Origin: CAYSIX01 sp964431205
GTDB lineage: Bacteria; Planctomycetota; Phycisphaerae; Phycisphaerales; Phycisphaeraceae
DNA: 10,100 nucleotides
NCBI GenBank assembly: GCA_964431205.1
Contig: CAYSIX010000157.1
Span: 1 to 10,100, forward strand
Direction of reading: 5' to 3'
This document shows positions 1-7,422 of the stretch, piece after piece; the stretch's first letter is position 1; each line of letters begins with the position of its first letter. The translations under genes and the position numbers were made by a program. The notes under the pieces are model-generated. The model was not told where the DNA came from. It searched no databases and saw only the letters and a program-made list of their open reading frames with translations.

Positions 1-1
1 G

Positions 2-331
2 GACTACTTCTGCGGCTCGTACAACTTCGAGAACATCGCGAAGAAACAGTACCAGGAGTACTCGACCGCCTACGCGGGCATGCCCATGGTCATCCGGCCC
101 GACGGGCTCTACGAGTCGCAGCAGCGCTTCAGCCTCTACCGCTGGCACATCCCGGACCCGATCCGCTTCCGGAAGCGCGTGCGCGTGACGATGCAGGCGC
201 TGGGGTGGCGGCGTGACGGGCGATACCTGCCGCTGCAGGACGACATCGCCTCCGTGGCCTACTGGTACCAGACGCTGCCGACCGCGCCGTTCCCGGCCCT
301 GCCGAGCGCGAACGCGCTGGAGATCATCTGA
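2..331 (+). CDS. GH172/DUF2961-like glycoside hydrolase, C-terminal part (5' end outside window)
   Basis: The frame is open from the left edge and ends at TGA 329-331, giving 109 visible residues. The segment starts DYFCGSYNFE, then has YRWHIPDPIRF at about visible residues 46-56 and DDIASVAYWYQT at about 80-91, followed by a proline-rich PFPALP tail. These are the hallmark C-terminal blocks of the DUF2961 family, now GH172, whose characterised members act on fructofuranosides and arabinofuranosides. The usual catalytic region before the DYF block (GTGTEDY-like in relatives) is mostly outside the window, so neither activity nor signal peptide can be judged. The substrate is unknown. An internal ATG at 80 opens an 83-residue frame but is not the true start, because the homologous sequence continues upstream of it. 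The next gene is convergent, only 35 bases away, with no clear terminator between them. Confidence 0.85.
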   Translation, partial: DYFCGSYNFENIAKKQYQEYSTAYAGMPMVIRPDGLYESQQRFSLYRWHIPDPIRFRKRVRVTMQALGWRRDGRYLPLQDDIASVAYWYQTLPTAPFPALPSANALEII

Positions 332-366
332 GTCGTGTGAAAGCACGGCCTCGCACCGAGCGCGGC

Positions 367-2031
367 TCACAGCGCCTTGGTGACGGCGTCGCCGAGGTGC
401 TGGCCGACCGTGTTTTCCTCGTCGATGACGACGTGGGCGCCGGCGTCGGAGAGCTCTTCGGCGTATCGGGCGTATCGGGCGCGGGCGATGACGATGGTGT
501 CGGGGGCCATGGCACGGGTCTGCCGGATGACCTCGACGGCGGCGCGGTGGTCGGGGAGGGTGACGACGACGGCGCGGGCCTGGTCGGCGTGGGCGTGCTC
601 GAGGATCTCGGATGAGGCGGCGTGCCCGACGTAGGCGGCGATGCCCTCGGCGCGGGCGTCGAGGACGGTGCGTGCGTTGAGGTCGATGATGAGGATGGGG
701 TTGCGGTGGAGGCGCATGGCGTCGGCGACGGCGCGGCCGGCGGGCCCGAACCCGACGATGATGACGTGGCCGCTGTGCGGCTCGGGCGAGACGTCGGCGG
801 TGTCGGGACGGAGGGTGCGGGTCAGGCCCAAGCGCCGCAGGCGCTGCTCGATCCACACGCCGGTGGGCAGTGATACGTTGATCAGATACGGGGTGACCAG
901 CAGCGAGGCGACGGTGACGGCGATCATGAGGTTGCCGAGCTGGGGGCTGAACAGCGACTCGCCGGCGCTGGGTTCCATGGCGGCCTGAGCGATGACGAAG
1001 GAGAACTCGCCGGCCTGGGCGAGGACGACGCCCGTGGCGATCGCGTGTCGGATCGGCAGCCGCACGGCCATCGCGAGCACGGTGATGATCAGCGCCTTGC
1101 CCAGGACCAGCGCGACCAGGGCGAAGAGGACGAGCATGACGTTGGCGCTGATCCAGGCCGGGTCCACCAGCATGCCGATGGAGCTGAAAAAGAGGGTCAC
1201 GAAGAGGGTGCGCAGGGCGGCGACGTCGGCGCGGACCTGGGTGGCGATGGGCGACTCGCCGATCATGATGCCCGCGACGAACGCGCCCAGCGCCGGCGAG
1301 AGCCCGACGCGGTGGGCGGCGTACGCCGACCCGATGGCGGCGACGATCGAAAAGAGGATCGGCAGCTCGCGGTTCTTGATCAGCACGCCGGCCTGGACGA
1401 GCTGGGGCAGCAGGTAGCGGCTGAACGCAAGGAGCACCAGCACAAGGGCCGCGGCCAGCAGCGCCTCCTTGCCCAGGGCCTTGGCCACGCCGAGCGCGCT
1501 GGCTTCGCCGGCCAGCGCCGAGACCAGCAGCACCAGCGGGACCACCGCGATGTCCTGAAGCAGCAGGATGCCTAGGGCGTGGCGGCCGTGCACCGAGTCC
1601 AGCTCGGCGCGTTCGGCCAACGAGCGCAGGACCACCGCCGTGCTCGACAGCGCGACCATGGCGCCGACGGCCGCGGCCGACGCGGCGCTCAACCCCGCCA
1701 GCCACGCGACCACGCCCGCCAACACCAGCGTCAGCGTGATCTGCCAGCCGCCCAGGACCCACGGCGTGGCGCCGAACCGCCGCAGCCGCGACCAGTTGAA
1801 CTCCAGCCCGATCGAGAACAGCAGCAGCGCCACGCCCAGCTCGGCCATGTGCCCGACCTCGGTCGCCTCGGCGCTGCCGATCAGCCCGAACGACCGCGGC
1901 CCGACCAGCGCCCCGGCCAGCAGATACCCGACGATCGCGCTCTGACGCAGCCGCTCGGCGATCGCGCCCAGCAGAATCGCCGCGGTCAGCAGCACGATCA
2001 GGTCGAAAAGGAAGTTCCAGAGCGCATCCAA
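367..2031 (-). CDS. Kef/YbaL-type monovalent cation:proton antiporter (CPA2) with C-terminal TrkA-N domain
   Basis: This 554-residue membrane protein should exchange K+ or Na+ for protons across the inner membrane. Residues 1-390 are a run of about 12 hydrophobic helices with CPA2 motifs: GLEFNW at 75-80, LSSTAVVLRSL at 128-138, LQDIAVVPLV at 158-167 with the family Asp at 160, LGAFVAGIMIGESP at 248-261, and GEFSFVIAQ at 341-349. Residues 422-540 form a Rossmann-type TrkA-N/RCK domain: HVIIVGFGPAGRAV carries the nucleotide loop and D450 is the acidic residue after the second strand. There is no TrkA-C domain, as in KefB/YbaL-like proteins. The start is a TTG at 2029-2031, placed just before the first helix, with only a weak GAGG upstream. 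It lies 67 bases after the phosphofructokinase stop on the same strand with no terminator between, so cotranscription is likely. The ion and the regulating ligand cannot be told from sequence. Confidence 0.9.
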   Translation of the reverse strand: MDALWNFLFDLIVLLTAAILLGAIAERLRQSAIVGYLLAGALVGPRSFGLIGSAEATEVGHMAELGVALLLFSIGLEFNWSRLRRFGATPWVLGGWQITLTLVLAGVVAWLAGLSAASAAAVGAMVALSSTAVVLRSLAERAELDSVHGRHALGILLLQDIAVVPLVLLVSALAGEASALGVAKALGKEALLAAALVLVLLAFSRYLLPQLVQAGVLIKNRELPILFSIVAAIGSAYAAHRVGLSPALGAFVAGIMIGESPIATQVRADVAALRTLFVTLFFSSIGMLVDPAWISANVMLVLFALVALVLGKALIITVLAMAVRLPIRHAIATGVVLAQAGEFSFVIAQAAMEPSAGESLFSPQLGNLMIAVTVASLLVTPYLINVSLPTGVWIEQRLRRLGLTRTLRPDTADVSPEPHSGHVIIVGFGPAGRAVADAMRLHRNPILIIDLNARTVLDARAEGIAAYVGHAASSEILEHAHADQARAVVVTLPDHRAAVEVIRQTRAMAPDTIVIARARYARYAEELSDAGAHVVIDEENTVGQHLGDAVTKAL

Positions 2032-2098
2032 GGTGGCGTGGCCTCACGGTTGGCGGCAGGGTCAGGGTAACAGCGGTGGGCGGCCGGACAAGCCGGGC

Positions 2099-3460
2099 TC
2101 ACGTGGGCGCCGCCGCCGGGTCGTCGACGCTCCATCGCGGCTGGCCCGTGGATTCGAGTACCGACAGCCACAGGTCGCCCTTGGGATCGACGCGTTGTCG
2201 GCGTCGGACGGCCAACTCGATGGGGATGTGCACGAAGCGGTTGTGCCAGCGGCCGACGACGACGTCGGTGCGGCCGGCCATGGCGGCGTGGACGGCGTTT
2301 TGTGCCAGGCGAAAGCAGTAGACGCTGTCGTGGGGCGTCGCGGGGATGCCGCGCAGCGTGTAGCTGGGGTCGATGTACTTGAGGTTGACCGGTCGGCCGC
2401 GTTCGTGGAAGTGGTCCCGGATCGTCTGTTTCAGGAACAGGCCGATGTCCCCGAGTCGCGGGTTGCCCGAGGGGTCGCAACCCTCGGTGGCGCAGTACTG
2501 CTGACCGGCGCCCTCGGCGACGACGATGACGGCGTGGTCGCGTCTTGCCAGGCGGTCTTCCAGCGAGGCGAGCAGGCCCTGGTCGCCCTCGAGCGGGAAC
2601 GGCACCTCGGGGATCAGGACGTAGTTGACGTCGTTGCAGGCGAGGGCGGCGTGGCAGGCGATGAACCCGGACTCGCGGCCCATGAGCTTGACCAGCCCGA
2701 CGCCGTTGGCGGCGCTGCGGGCCTCGGTGTGCGCCGCGCGGATGACGCGGCCGGCTTCGGCGAAGGCGGTCTGGAATCCGAAGCTCTGCTCGACAAAAAG
2801 AATGTCGTTATCGATCGTCTTGGGCACGCCGATGACCGCCAGCTCGACGCCCTGACGCCGCGCCTCGGCCGCGATCGCCAGCCCGCCCCGCAGCGTCCCG
2901 TCTCCCCCGATCACGAACAGCACGTTCACGCCGCGCCGCTTCAGCCCCGCGACCATCTCCGCGGGGTCCTGCGGGCCCCGCGACGTGCCCAGGATCGTCC
3001 CGCCGTCCTCATGGATGGTGCTGACCCGATCGGCGTCGAGCGGCATCGGCTCGTGCGGCGAATCGGGCACCAGGCCCGCGTACCCGAAGCGGAACCCGTC
3101 GATCTGACGCACGCCGTAGCGGTGCCAGAGCACGTGCACCAGCCCCCGGATCACGTCGTTCAGCCCCGGACACAGGCCCCCGCAGGTGACGATGCCGGCG
3201 TGGACCCGCGTCGGCTCGAAGTAGATCCGCTTGCGCGGGCCGGCGCCCTCGAACGACGGCCGATCGCTCAGCCGCTCGGAATCGTCGTCGTCCGGGTACA
3301 GCCAGTCCGCGACCAGCACACGGTAATCGTCACGGATCAGCCCGACCCGATCCTCCGGCACGCGCAGCAGGTCGAGCAGGGGCGAGCGCACTTCGCACGG
3401 CCCCAGCGTGCTGACCCGTGTGTCCTTGGAGCTGACCTGCTCATCCCGCATGGATCGCAT
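2099..3460 (-). CDS. ATP-type 6-phosphofructokinase, plant/spirochaete-like group
   Basis: It phosphorylates fructose 6-phosphate to fructose 1,6-bisphosphate, the committed step of glycolysis, in the cytoplasm. Counting from ATG 3460 (453 aa), the motifs are in order: CGGLCPGLND 93-102, GTSRG 158-162, GGDGT 185-189, PKTIDND 213-219 with the catalytic base at D217, FGFQTAFAEA 227-236, LMGRESGFIA 259-268, and KYIDPSYTLRGIPA 361-374. Gly at 188 marks ATP rather than pyrophosphate use. Lys at 214, where E. coli PfkA has Gly, is typical of the plant, trypanosome and some bacterial ATP enzymes. The roughly 80-residue N-terminal extension before the first motif also fits that group. The start is uncertain: ATG 3460, ATG 3451 (450 aa) and TTG 3514 (471 aa) are in frame and none has a good ribosome site. 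I prefer 3460 because the longer form would use up most of the divergent promoter region. Confidence 0.9.
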   Translation of the reverse strand: MRSMRDEQVSSKDTRVSTLGPCEVRSPLLDLLRVPEDRVGLIRDDYRVLVADWLYPDDDDSERLSDRPSFEGAGPRKRIYFEPTRVHAGIVTCGGLCPGLNDVIRGLVHVLWHRYGVRQIDGFRFGYAGLVPDSPHEPMPLDADRVSTIHEDGGTILGTSRGPQDPAEMVAGLKRRGVNVLFVIGGDGTLRGGLAIAAEARRQGVELAVIGVPKTIDNDILFVEQSFGFQTAFAEAGRVIRAAHTEARSAANGVGLVKLMGRESGFIACHAALACNDVNYVLIPEVPFPLEGDQGLLASLEDRLARRDHAVIVVAEGAGQQYCATEGCDPSGNPRLGDIGLFLKQTIRDHFHERGRPVNLKYIDPSYTLRGIPATPHDSVYCFRLAQNAVHAAMAGRTDVVVGRWHNRFVHIPIELAVRRRQRVDPKGDLWLSVLESTGQPRWSVDDPAAAPT

Positions 3461-3466
3461 TGTACG

Positions 3467-3478
3467 GCGGCGCGCCGC
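3467..3478. repeat. 12-base perfect palindrome in the divergent promoter region
   Basis: GCGGCGCGCCGC reads the same on both strands. It lies 6 bases upstream of the preferred phosphofructokinase ATG, inside the 94-base divergent gap shared with the thioredoxin-like gene. It could be an operator, or a hairpin covering the phosphofructokinase translation start, but GC-rich palindromes arise readily by chance at this composition. Confidence 0.4.
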
Positions 3479-3541
3479 GGTGTCCCGCCGCCGGTATGAT
3501 GCCCTGACAAGCAACGGATCTCAGATCGTTCGATTCACGAC

Positions 3542-3550
3542 AGGAGGTGA
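3542..3550 (+). promoter_or_regulatory. Full-length Shine-Dalgarno site of the thioredoxin-like gene
   Basis: AGGAGGTGA is a nine-base match to the complement of the canonical 16S rRNA 3' end, four bases before ATG 3555. It fixes the start at 3555 and rules out the upstream in-frame ATG at 3408. It is by far the strongest ribosome site in the window and suggests high translation of this gene. Confidence 0.9.
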
Positions 3551-3554
3551 ACCG

Positions 3555-4133
3555 ATGGTACGCACTCTCTCAACGATGATGGAACTGGGCACCAAGGCGC
3601 CGGACTTCGCCCTGCCGGACACCGACGGCAAGACGGTCCATCGCAGCGACTTCGAAGGGCAGCCTCTGCTGGTGATGTTCATCTGCAACCACTGCCCGTT
3701 CGTCAAGCACGTCGCGGACGAGCTGGCACAGTTGGGGCGGGACTACCAGTCCAAGGGCGTCGGCATCGTCGCGATCAACAGCAACGACGTGGCCAACTAC
3801 CCCGACGACAGCCCCGAGAAGATGAAGCAGGAAAAGCAGCAGCGTGGCTACCCGTTCCCGTACCTGTTCGACGAGGATCAGTCGGTGGCCAAGTCGTACA
3901 CCGCCGCCTGCACGCCGGACCTCTTTCTGTTCGATAAGAACCATGAGCTGGTGTATCGGGGTCAGCTCGACGACAGTCGGCCGGACTCCGACATCCCGGT
4001 GACGGGCAAGGACGTGCGGGCGGCGCTGGACGCGGTGCTGGCGGGCGAGCGGCCATCGGAGGATCAGAAGCCGTCGATGGGCTGCAACATCAAGTGGAAG
4101 AAGGGCAACGAGCCGGAGTACTTTCAGGCGTAG
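3555..4133 (+). CDS. Cytoplasmic thioredoxin-like (AhpC/TSA-TlpA fold) redoxin
   Basis: This is a 192-residue thioredoxin-fold protein. The peroxiredoxin-like opening APDFALPDTDGK (15-26) precedes the active-site block FICNHCPFVKHVADEL (42-57), whose CxxC is C44-N-H-C47. The loop with the family cis-proline is TPD at 120-122, with an extra cysteine at C119. The C-terminus carries MGCNIKWKKGNEP (175-187), the block typical of the CNHCPFVK family of thioredoxin-like proteins. No signal peptide or membrane anchor is visible, so it probably works in the cytoplasm as a disulfide reductase or peroxidase-like protein; the partner is unknown. The start is fixed by the strong ribosome site at 3542-3550. 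The glycogen synthase gene begins 45 bases after the stop on the same strand with no terminator between, so they may be cotranscribed. Confidence 0.9.
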   Translation: MVRTLSTMMELGTKAPDFALPDTDGKTVHRSDFEGQPLLVMFICNHCPFVKHVADELAQLGRDYQSKGVGIVAINSNDVANYPDDSPEKMKQEKQQRGYPFPYLFDEDQSVAKSYTAACTPDLFLFDKNHELVYRGQLDDSRPDSDIPVTGKDVRAALDAVLAGERPSEDQKPSMGCNIKWKKGNEPEYFQA

Positions 4134-4178
4134 CGGGCGTGTGGGGAACCGAGGCCGAGCCAAGACGATCGGACAGGG

Positions 4179-6146
4179 ATGCACAGCTCAGGCGGGACAG
4201 CGGGCGGGGGAGGCAAGGGTCGCCGCGTGCGAGGCCGGCGTGGCGGGGGGCGTGGCCGGGCAGGCCGCACGACGGCGTCCGGGCCGGTGCGGGCGACGGC
4301 GTCGGAGTCGGTGGTGCCGGCGCCGGCCGAGCCGCCGGCCGACGCCGAGCCGCGGGCGCGTCTGGCCGAGCCGCTGCTGTTCGAGATCGCGTGGGAGGCG
4401 TGTAACCAGGTCGGCGGGATCTACACCGTGCTGCGGTCGAAGGTGCCGAGCATGGTGGCGCGGTGGGGCAGCCGATACTGCCTGATCGGGCCGTACAACC
4501 ACCACTCGGCGCAGGTCGAGTTCGAGCCGGCGCCGGTGCCCGGTGGCGCGGTGGGCCAGGCGGTCAACCAGATGCGCGAGATGGGCCTGGGGGCGCAGTA
4601 CGGGCGGTGGCTCGTCTCCGGTCGCCCGCACGTCGTGCTGCTGAACTATCTGGACATCTTCGGCTCGCTGCACGAGGTCAAGTACCGCCTCTTCGACCAG
4701 CACGCCATCCCCACGCCGGCGAGCGATGAGGAGATCAACAACGTCGTGGCGTTCGGCGAGATGTGCCGGCGGTTCCTGACCCTCGTGGCCCAGAAGGAAT
4801 CGCATCGACGCAAGATCGTCGCGCACTTTCACGAGTGGCTGGCGGGCGCGGCGATCCCGATGCTTCGGCTGGAAGACTGGCCCGGGTCGATCGTCTTCAC
4901 CACCCACGCCACCCGCCTCGGCCGCTGCCTCGCCCAGGAAACCCCCGCCTTCTACGAACACCTGCCCTTCCTCGACCACGGCGTCGAGGCGGCCAAGTTC
5001 AACCTCACCTCCCAACACCTGCTCGAACGCGCCGCCGCCCACGGCTCCCACGTGTTCACCACCGTCTCCGACGTCACCGCCGACGAGTGCCGCCACCTGC
5101 TCGGCCGCCAGCCCGACCTGCTGCTGCCCAACGGGTTGAACATCGAACGCTTCGCCGCCCTGCACGAGTTCCAGGTCCTGCACCGCCAGTACAAGGACCG
5201 CATCCACGAGTTCACCCTCGGCCACTTCTTCCCCACCTACAGCTTCGACCTCGACAACACCCTCTACTTCTTCACCTCCGGCCGATACGAGTACCGCAAC
5301 AAGGGGCTCGACGTGACCATCGAATCGTTGGCGCGGCTGAACCACCGCCTCCGCCAGCAGGGCTCGCCCGTCACCGTCGTCTTCTTCATCATCACCAGGG
5401 CGCCGTACCGGTCGATCAACGTCACCGCCCTGCACTCGCGCGCGATGCTCCAGGAGTTCCGCGCCGCGACCGAGCACATCGAGAAGGAGCTGGGCGAGCA
5501 GCTCTTTTACGCCGCCGCCCGCGGGCAGATCCCCGACCTGAACAGCCTCGTGCCCGAGTACTGGCGCCTCCGCCTCCGCCGCACCATGCTCGCCTGGAAG
5601 CGGGAGCTGCCGCCGCTGATCGTCACCCACGACCTGCACGACGACGCCAACGACGCCATCCTCCGCCAGCTCCGCGCGTGCGCCCTGTTCAACCACGAGC
5701 ACGACCCGGTCAAGATCGTCTACCACCCCGACTTCATCACCCCGACCAACCCGCTGTTCGGGCTCGACTACGACCAGTTCGTCCGCGGCTGTCACCTCGG
5801 CGTGTTCCCCAGCTACTACGAGCCGTGGGGCTACACCCCGCTCGAGTCGATCGCGCTCGGCGTGCCCGCGATCACCAGCGACCTCTCCGGCTTCGGGTCC
5901 TACCTCCAGCACCTCGTGCCCGACCACGACGACAAGGGCATCTACATCGTGCCCCGACGCCACTGCGACTTCCACCAGGCCGCCCACGAGCTGACCGAGC
6001 GGATGTTCCACTTCTGCCAGCTCAACCGCCGCGAGCGGATCGCCATGCGCAACCACGTCGAATCCTTCAGCGAGCACTTCGACTGGCACAACCTCGGCCG
6101 CCGGTATCACGAGGCGCACGAGCTGGCGCTCGATCGCGTGAGTTGA
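4179..6146 (+). CDS. GT3-family (eukaryotic-type) glycogen synthase
   Basis: This 655-residue enzyme should extend glycogen by adding glucose, in relatives from UDP-glucose, in the cytoplasm. It matches the animal/fungal GT3 family rather than bacterial GlgA (GT5). The blocks are FEIAWEACNQVGGIYTV (68-84), LIGPYN (102-107), HFHEWLAGA (216-224), TTHATRLGR (241-249), TVSDVTADE (295-303), LPNGLNIERF (316-325), FTSGRYEYRNKG (365-376), VFPSYYEPWGYTPLES (542-557) and LSGFG (569-573). E548 and E556 occupy the conserved catalytic glutamate positions. The C-terminal helix NRRERIAMRNHVESF (616-630) matches the eukaryotic allosteric arginine-cluster helix but keeps only its first part. The protein ends soon after, so the eukaryotic phosphorylation tail is absent. 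Residues 1-65 are low-complexity, Gly/Arg- then Ala/Pro-rich and lie outside the fold. The start ATG 4179 has only a weak GGG before it, and a later start such as GTG 4287 is possible. Confidence 0.93.
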   Translation: MHSSGGTAGGGGKGRRVRGRRGGGRGRAGRTTASGPVRATASESVVPAPAEPPADAEPRARLAEPLLFEIAWEACNQVGGIYTVLRSKVPSMVARWGSRYCLIGPYNHHSAQVEFEPAPVPGGAVGQAVNQMREMGLGAQYGRWLVSGRPHVVLLNYLDIFGSLHEVKYRLFDQHAIPTPASDEEINNVVAFGEMCRRFLTLVAQKESHRRKIVAHFHEWLAGAAIPMLRLEDWPGSIVFTTHATRLGRCLAQETPAFYEHLPFLDHGVEAAKFNLTSQHLLERAAAHGSHVFTTVSDVTADECRHLLGRQPDLLLPNGLNIERFAALHEFQVLHRQYKDRIHEFTLGHFFPTYSFDLDNTLYFFTSGRYEYRNKGLDVTIESLARLNHRLRQQGSPVTVVFFIITRAPYRSINVTALHSRAMLQEFRAATEHIEKELGEQLFYAAARGQIPDLNSLVPEYWRLRLRRTMLAWKRELPPLIVTHDLHDDANDAILRQLRACALFNHEHDPVKIVYHPDFITPTNPLFGLDYDQFVRGCHLGVFPSYYEPWGYTPLESIALGVPAITSDLSGFGSYLQHLVPDHDDKGIYIVPRRHCDFHQAAHELTERMFHFCQLNRRERIAMRNHVESFSEHFDWHNLGRRYHEAHELALDRVS

Positions 6147-6183
6147 TCGGGGCGATCGGCGGGGTAGAAGCCCGGACGGCGAA

Positions 6184-6774
6184 TCACGGCAGCAGGTCGG
6201 CGACCGCGATCGAACGCTCCGGCAGGGCCACGGGCGCGATCATTCCGTCACGCTCGGCTACGTCCTGGCGGCCATAGCGATGGCCGAACGGCGCCGCCGC
6301 GTCGGTGATCGGTTCGCGCTGAACCTCCACCCGCCCGTCGATCAGATTAACGATCCAGTACTCGTCCACCCGGGCGGAAGCGTAAAGGTGCGCCTTGGTT
6401 CTGCGGTCGTGCTCCAGCGTCGTGTCGCTGACCTCGACGACGAGGACGGCGGTTGTCGGGTGAGCATCGACTGATCGAACGCCGCCGCGGACCACCGCCA
6501 CATCGGGCTCAGGTTCCGATCGATCGCCGACACGCAGCGGCAGTTGCACGCGCACCGTGAATTCAGGCCCGAACGCATCCATCAGCGCGTACTGAGCCAG
6601 CAGGATGCCTTTCGCGTGCCGGTCCCGCTGCGGCGACATCTCAAGGATCGTACCGTCAATCAGTTCCACGCGCTTGCCGTCGAACAGGCCCGCCTCGGCC
6701 ATCGCGTAGTACTCCTCACGCGTCCAGCGATGGACCCGCGGCTCCGCGTCGGGCTGAATCGTCAGCGTCGTCAT
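6184..6774 (-). CDS. Uma2-family protein (DUF820, PD-(D/E)XK restriction-endonuclease fold)
   Basis: The 196-residue protein shows the full Uma2 pattern: RVELIDGTILEMSP (35-48), SEPEPDVAVV (86-95), LVVEVSDTTLEHDRRTK (111-127) and YWIVNL (139-144). The likely nuclease residues are E37, D91, E114 and K127, as expected for the PD-(D/E)XK fold. These proteins are abundant in cyanobacteria and planctomycetes as scattered single genes, and their biological role is not established. There is no partner antitoxin or methylase gene beside it, so I do not call a restriction or toxin system. ATG 6772-6774 begins just after a TAGAAT -10-like box and has no Shine-Dalgarno sequence, so the message may be almost leaderless. 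It converges with the glycogen synthase gene across a 37-base gap. Confidence 0.92.
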   Translation of the reverse strand: MTTLTIQPDAEPRVHRWTREEYYAMAEAGLFDGKRVELIDGTILEMSPQRDRHAKGILLAQYALMDAFGPEFTVRVQLPLRVGDRSEPEPDVAVVRGGVRSVDAHPTTAVLVVEVSDTTLEHDRRTKAHLYASARVDEYWIVNLIDGRVEVQREPITDAAAPFGHRYGRQDVAERDGMIAPVALPERSIAVADLLP

Positions 6775-6782
6775 GCCGACAG

Positions 6783-6790
6783 TATTCTAT
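6783..6790. promoter_or_regulatory. Possible overlapping divergent -10 elements
   Basis: On the minus strand TAGAAT (5 of 6 with the TATAAT consensus) ends nine bases before the Uma2 ATG. The overlapping plus-strand TATTCT (4 of 6) lies about 45 bases before the pseudopilin ATG 6833. No convincing -35 box accompanies either. This short AT-rich patch is the only one in the 58-base divergent gap. Confidence 0.35.
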
Positions 6791-6832
6791 CGGCGTGTGT
6801 CCGCCGGCTTCGACCGACCCGAGAACCTCGCC

Positions 6833-7366
6833 ATGACCCTCCGATCGCCCCGCAACGCGACCGGCTTCTCACTGATCGAGCTGCTCGTCGTGCTCGGCGT
6901 CGTCGCCCTCCTTATCGGGCTGCTCCTGCCCGCCCTCGCCCGCGCCCGCGATTCCTCGGCCCACGTCACCTGCCTCAAGAACCTGCGGGCCCTGGTCCAC
7001 GCCCTGCACGTCTACGCGGCCCAGAACGACGACCGCCTGCCCGCCGACGATGACGAGCGGCTCGAGTGGGACCAACTGCTCGCCCGTGTCGTGCCCGAGC
7101 TCGATCTGCTCGTCTGCCCGGCCGATCCGGACGGCGAGGACTTCGGGCTCAGCTACTCCCTGCGGGATCGTTTCGAGACCACGCCGGAGGCGGCCATCAC
7201 CGGTCGGCCGCTCTCCCAGATCAACGATCGTGGGCTGTTCGTCGCCTTCGAGGAGTTCGAGGGCTGGCACCGCGCCGGCTTGGTCAACGCCGCCACGCTC
7301 GACGGGGCCGCCCGACCGGTCCCCGCGGAGGAGCTCGAGGCCAACCTGGCTCTGCCCGCCCGTTAG
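6833..7366 (+). CDS. Pseudopilin-like protein with prepilin N-terminal cleavage/methylation signal (paralogue 1)
   Basis: From ATG 6833 this is a 177-residue protein with a class III signal, RNATG|FSLIELLVVLGVVALLIG. The prepilin peptidase would cut after G11, exposing methylated F12, and E16 is the conserved +5 glutamate inside the helix. The helix ends in LLPALARAR, as in planctomycete pseudopilins. The soluble part has two cysteines, C47 just after the helix and C95 in LVCPADPD (93-100), that could form a disulfide, plus GLSY (105-108) and an FEEFEGWHR...NAAT block (139-155). It should be inserted in the inner membrane and may assemble into a pseudopilus. I prefer 6833 to the in-frame ATG at 6773, which would overlap the divergent Uma2 start codon and add about 20 residues before the signal. 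A second gene at 8242 is a paralogue. No secretion ATPase or peptidase gene is in view. Confidence 0.85.
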   Translation: MTLRSPRNATGFSLIELLVVLGVVALLIGLLLPALARARDSSAHVTCLKNLRALVHALHVYAAQNDDRLPADDDERLEWDQLLARVVPELDLLVCPADPDGEDFGLSYSLRDRFETTPEAAITGRPLSQINDRGLFVAFEEFEGWHRAGLVNAATLDGAARPVPAEELEANLALPAR

Positions 7367-7422
7367 CCGTGCTCGGGCGCGCCGTCACGTGGCCGACCGG
7401 GACGGGCGCCGACCACGACGCG

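Noticed and set aside
2033..3499. 488-residue plus-strand open frame across the phosphofructokinase gene
   Set aside because: It has no family motifs, and its Arg/Pro/Asp/Val-rich composition is that of an antisense shadow of a well-supported gene.
3461..3514. Longer phosphofructokinase starting at TTG 3514
   Set aside because: It adds an Arg-rich stretch unlike the family, has no ribosome site, and would take over more than half of the divergent promoter region.
3408..3554. Longer thioredoxin-like protein starting at 3408
   Set aside because: It would begin inside the phosphofructokinase gene, while the nine-base ribosome site at 3542-3550 clearly selects ATG 3555.
4188..6119. 643-residue open frame on the strand opposite the glycogen synthase
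   Set aside because: Its composition is Val/Gly/Glu/Ala-rich with no recognisable domain. It mirrors the strong third-position GC bias of the glycogen synthase codons, so it is a shadow frame.
4763..6277. 504-residue Arg/Pro-rich frame overlapping the glycogen synthase in another phase
   Set aside because: Extreme Arg/Pro/His content and no motifs; the in-frame GT3 motifs belong to the other frame.
6184..6774. Uma2 protein as part of a restriction or toxin-antitoxin system
   Set aside because: No methylase, specificity subunit or small antitoxin gene is adjacent, and Uma2 genes commonly stand alone.
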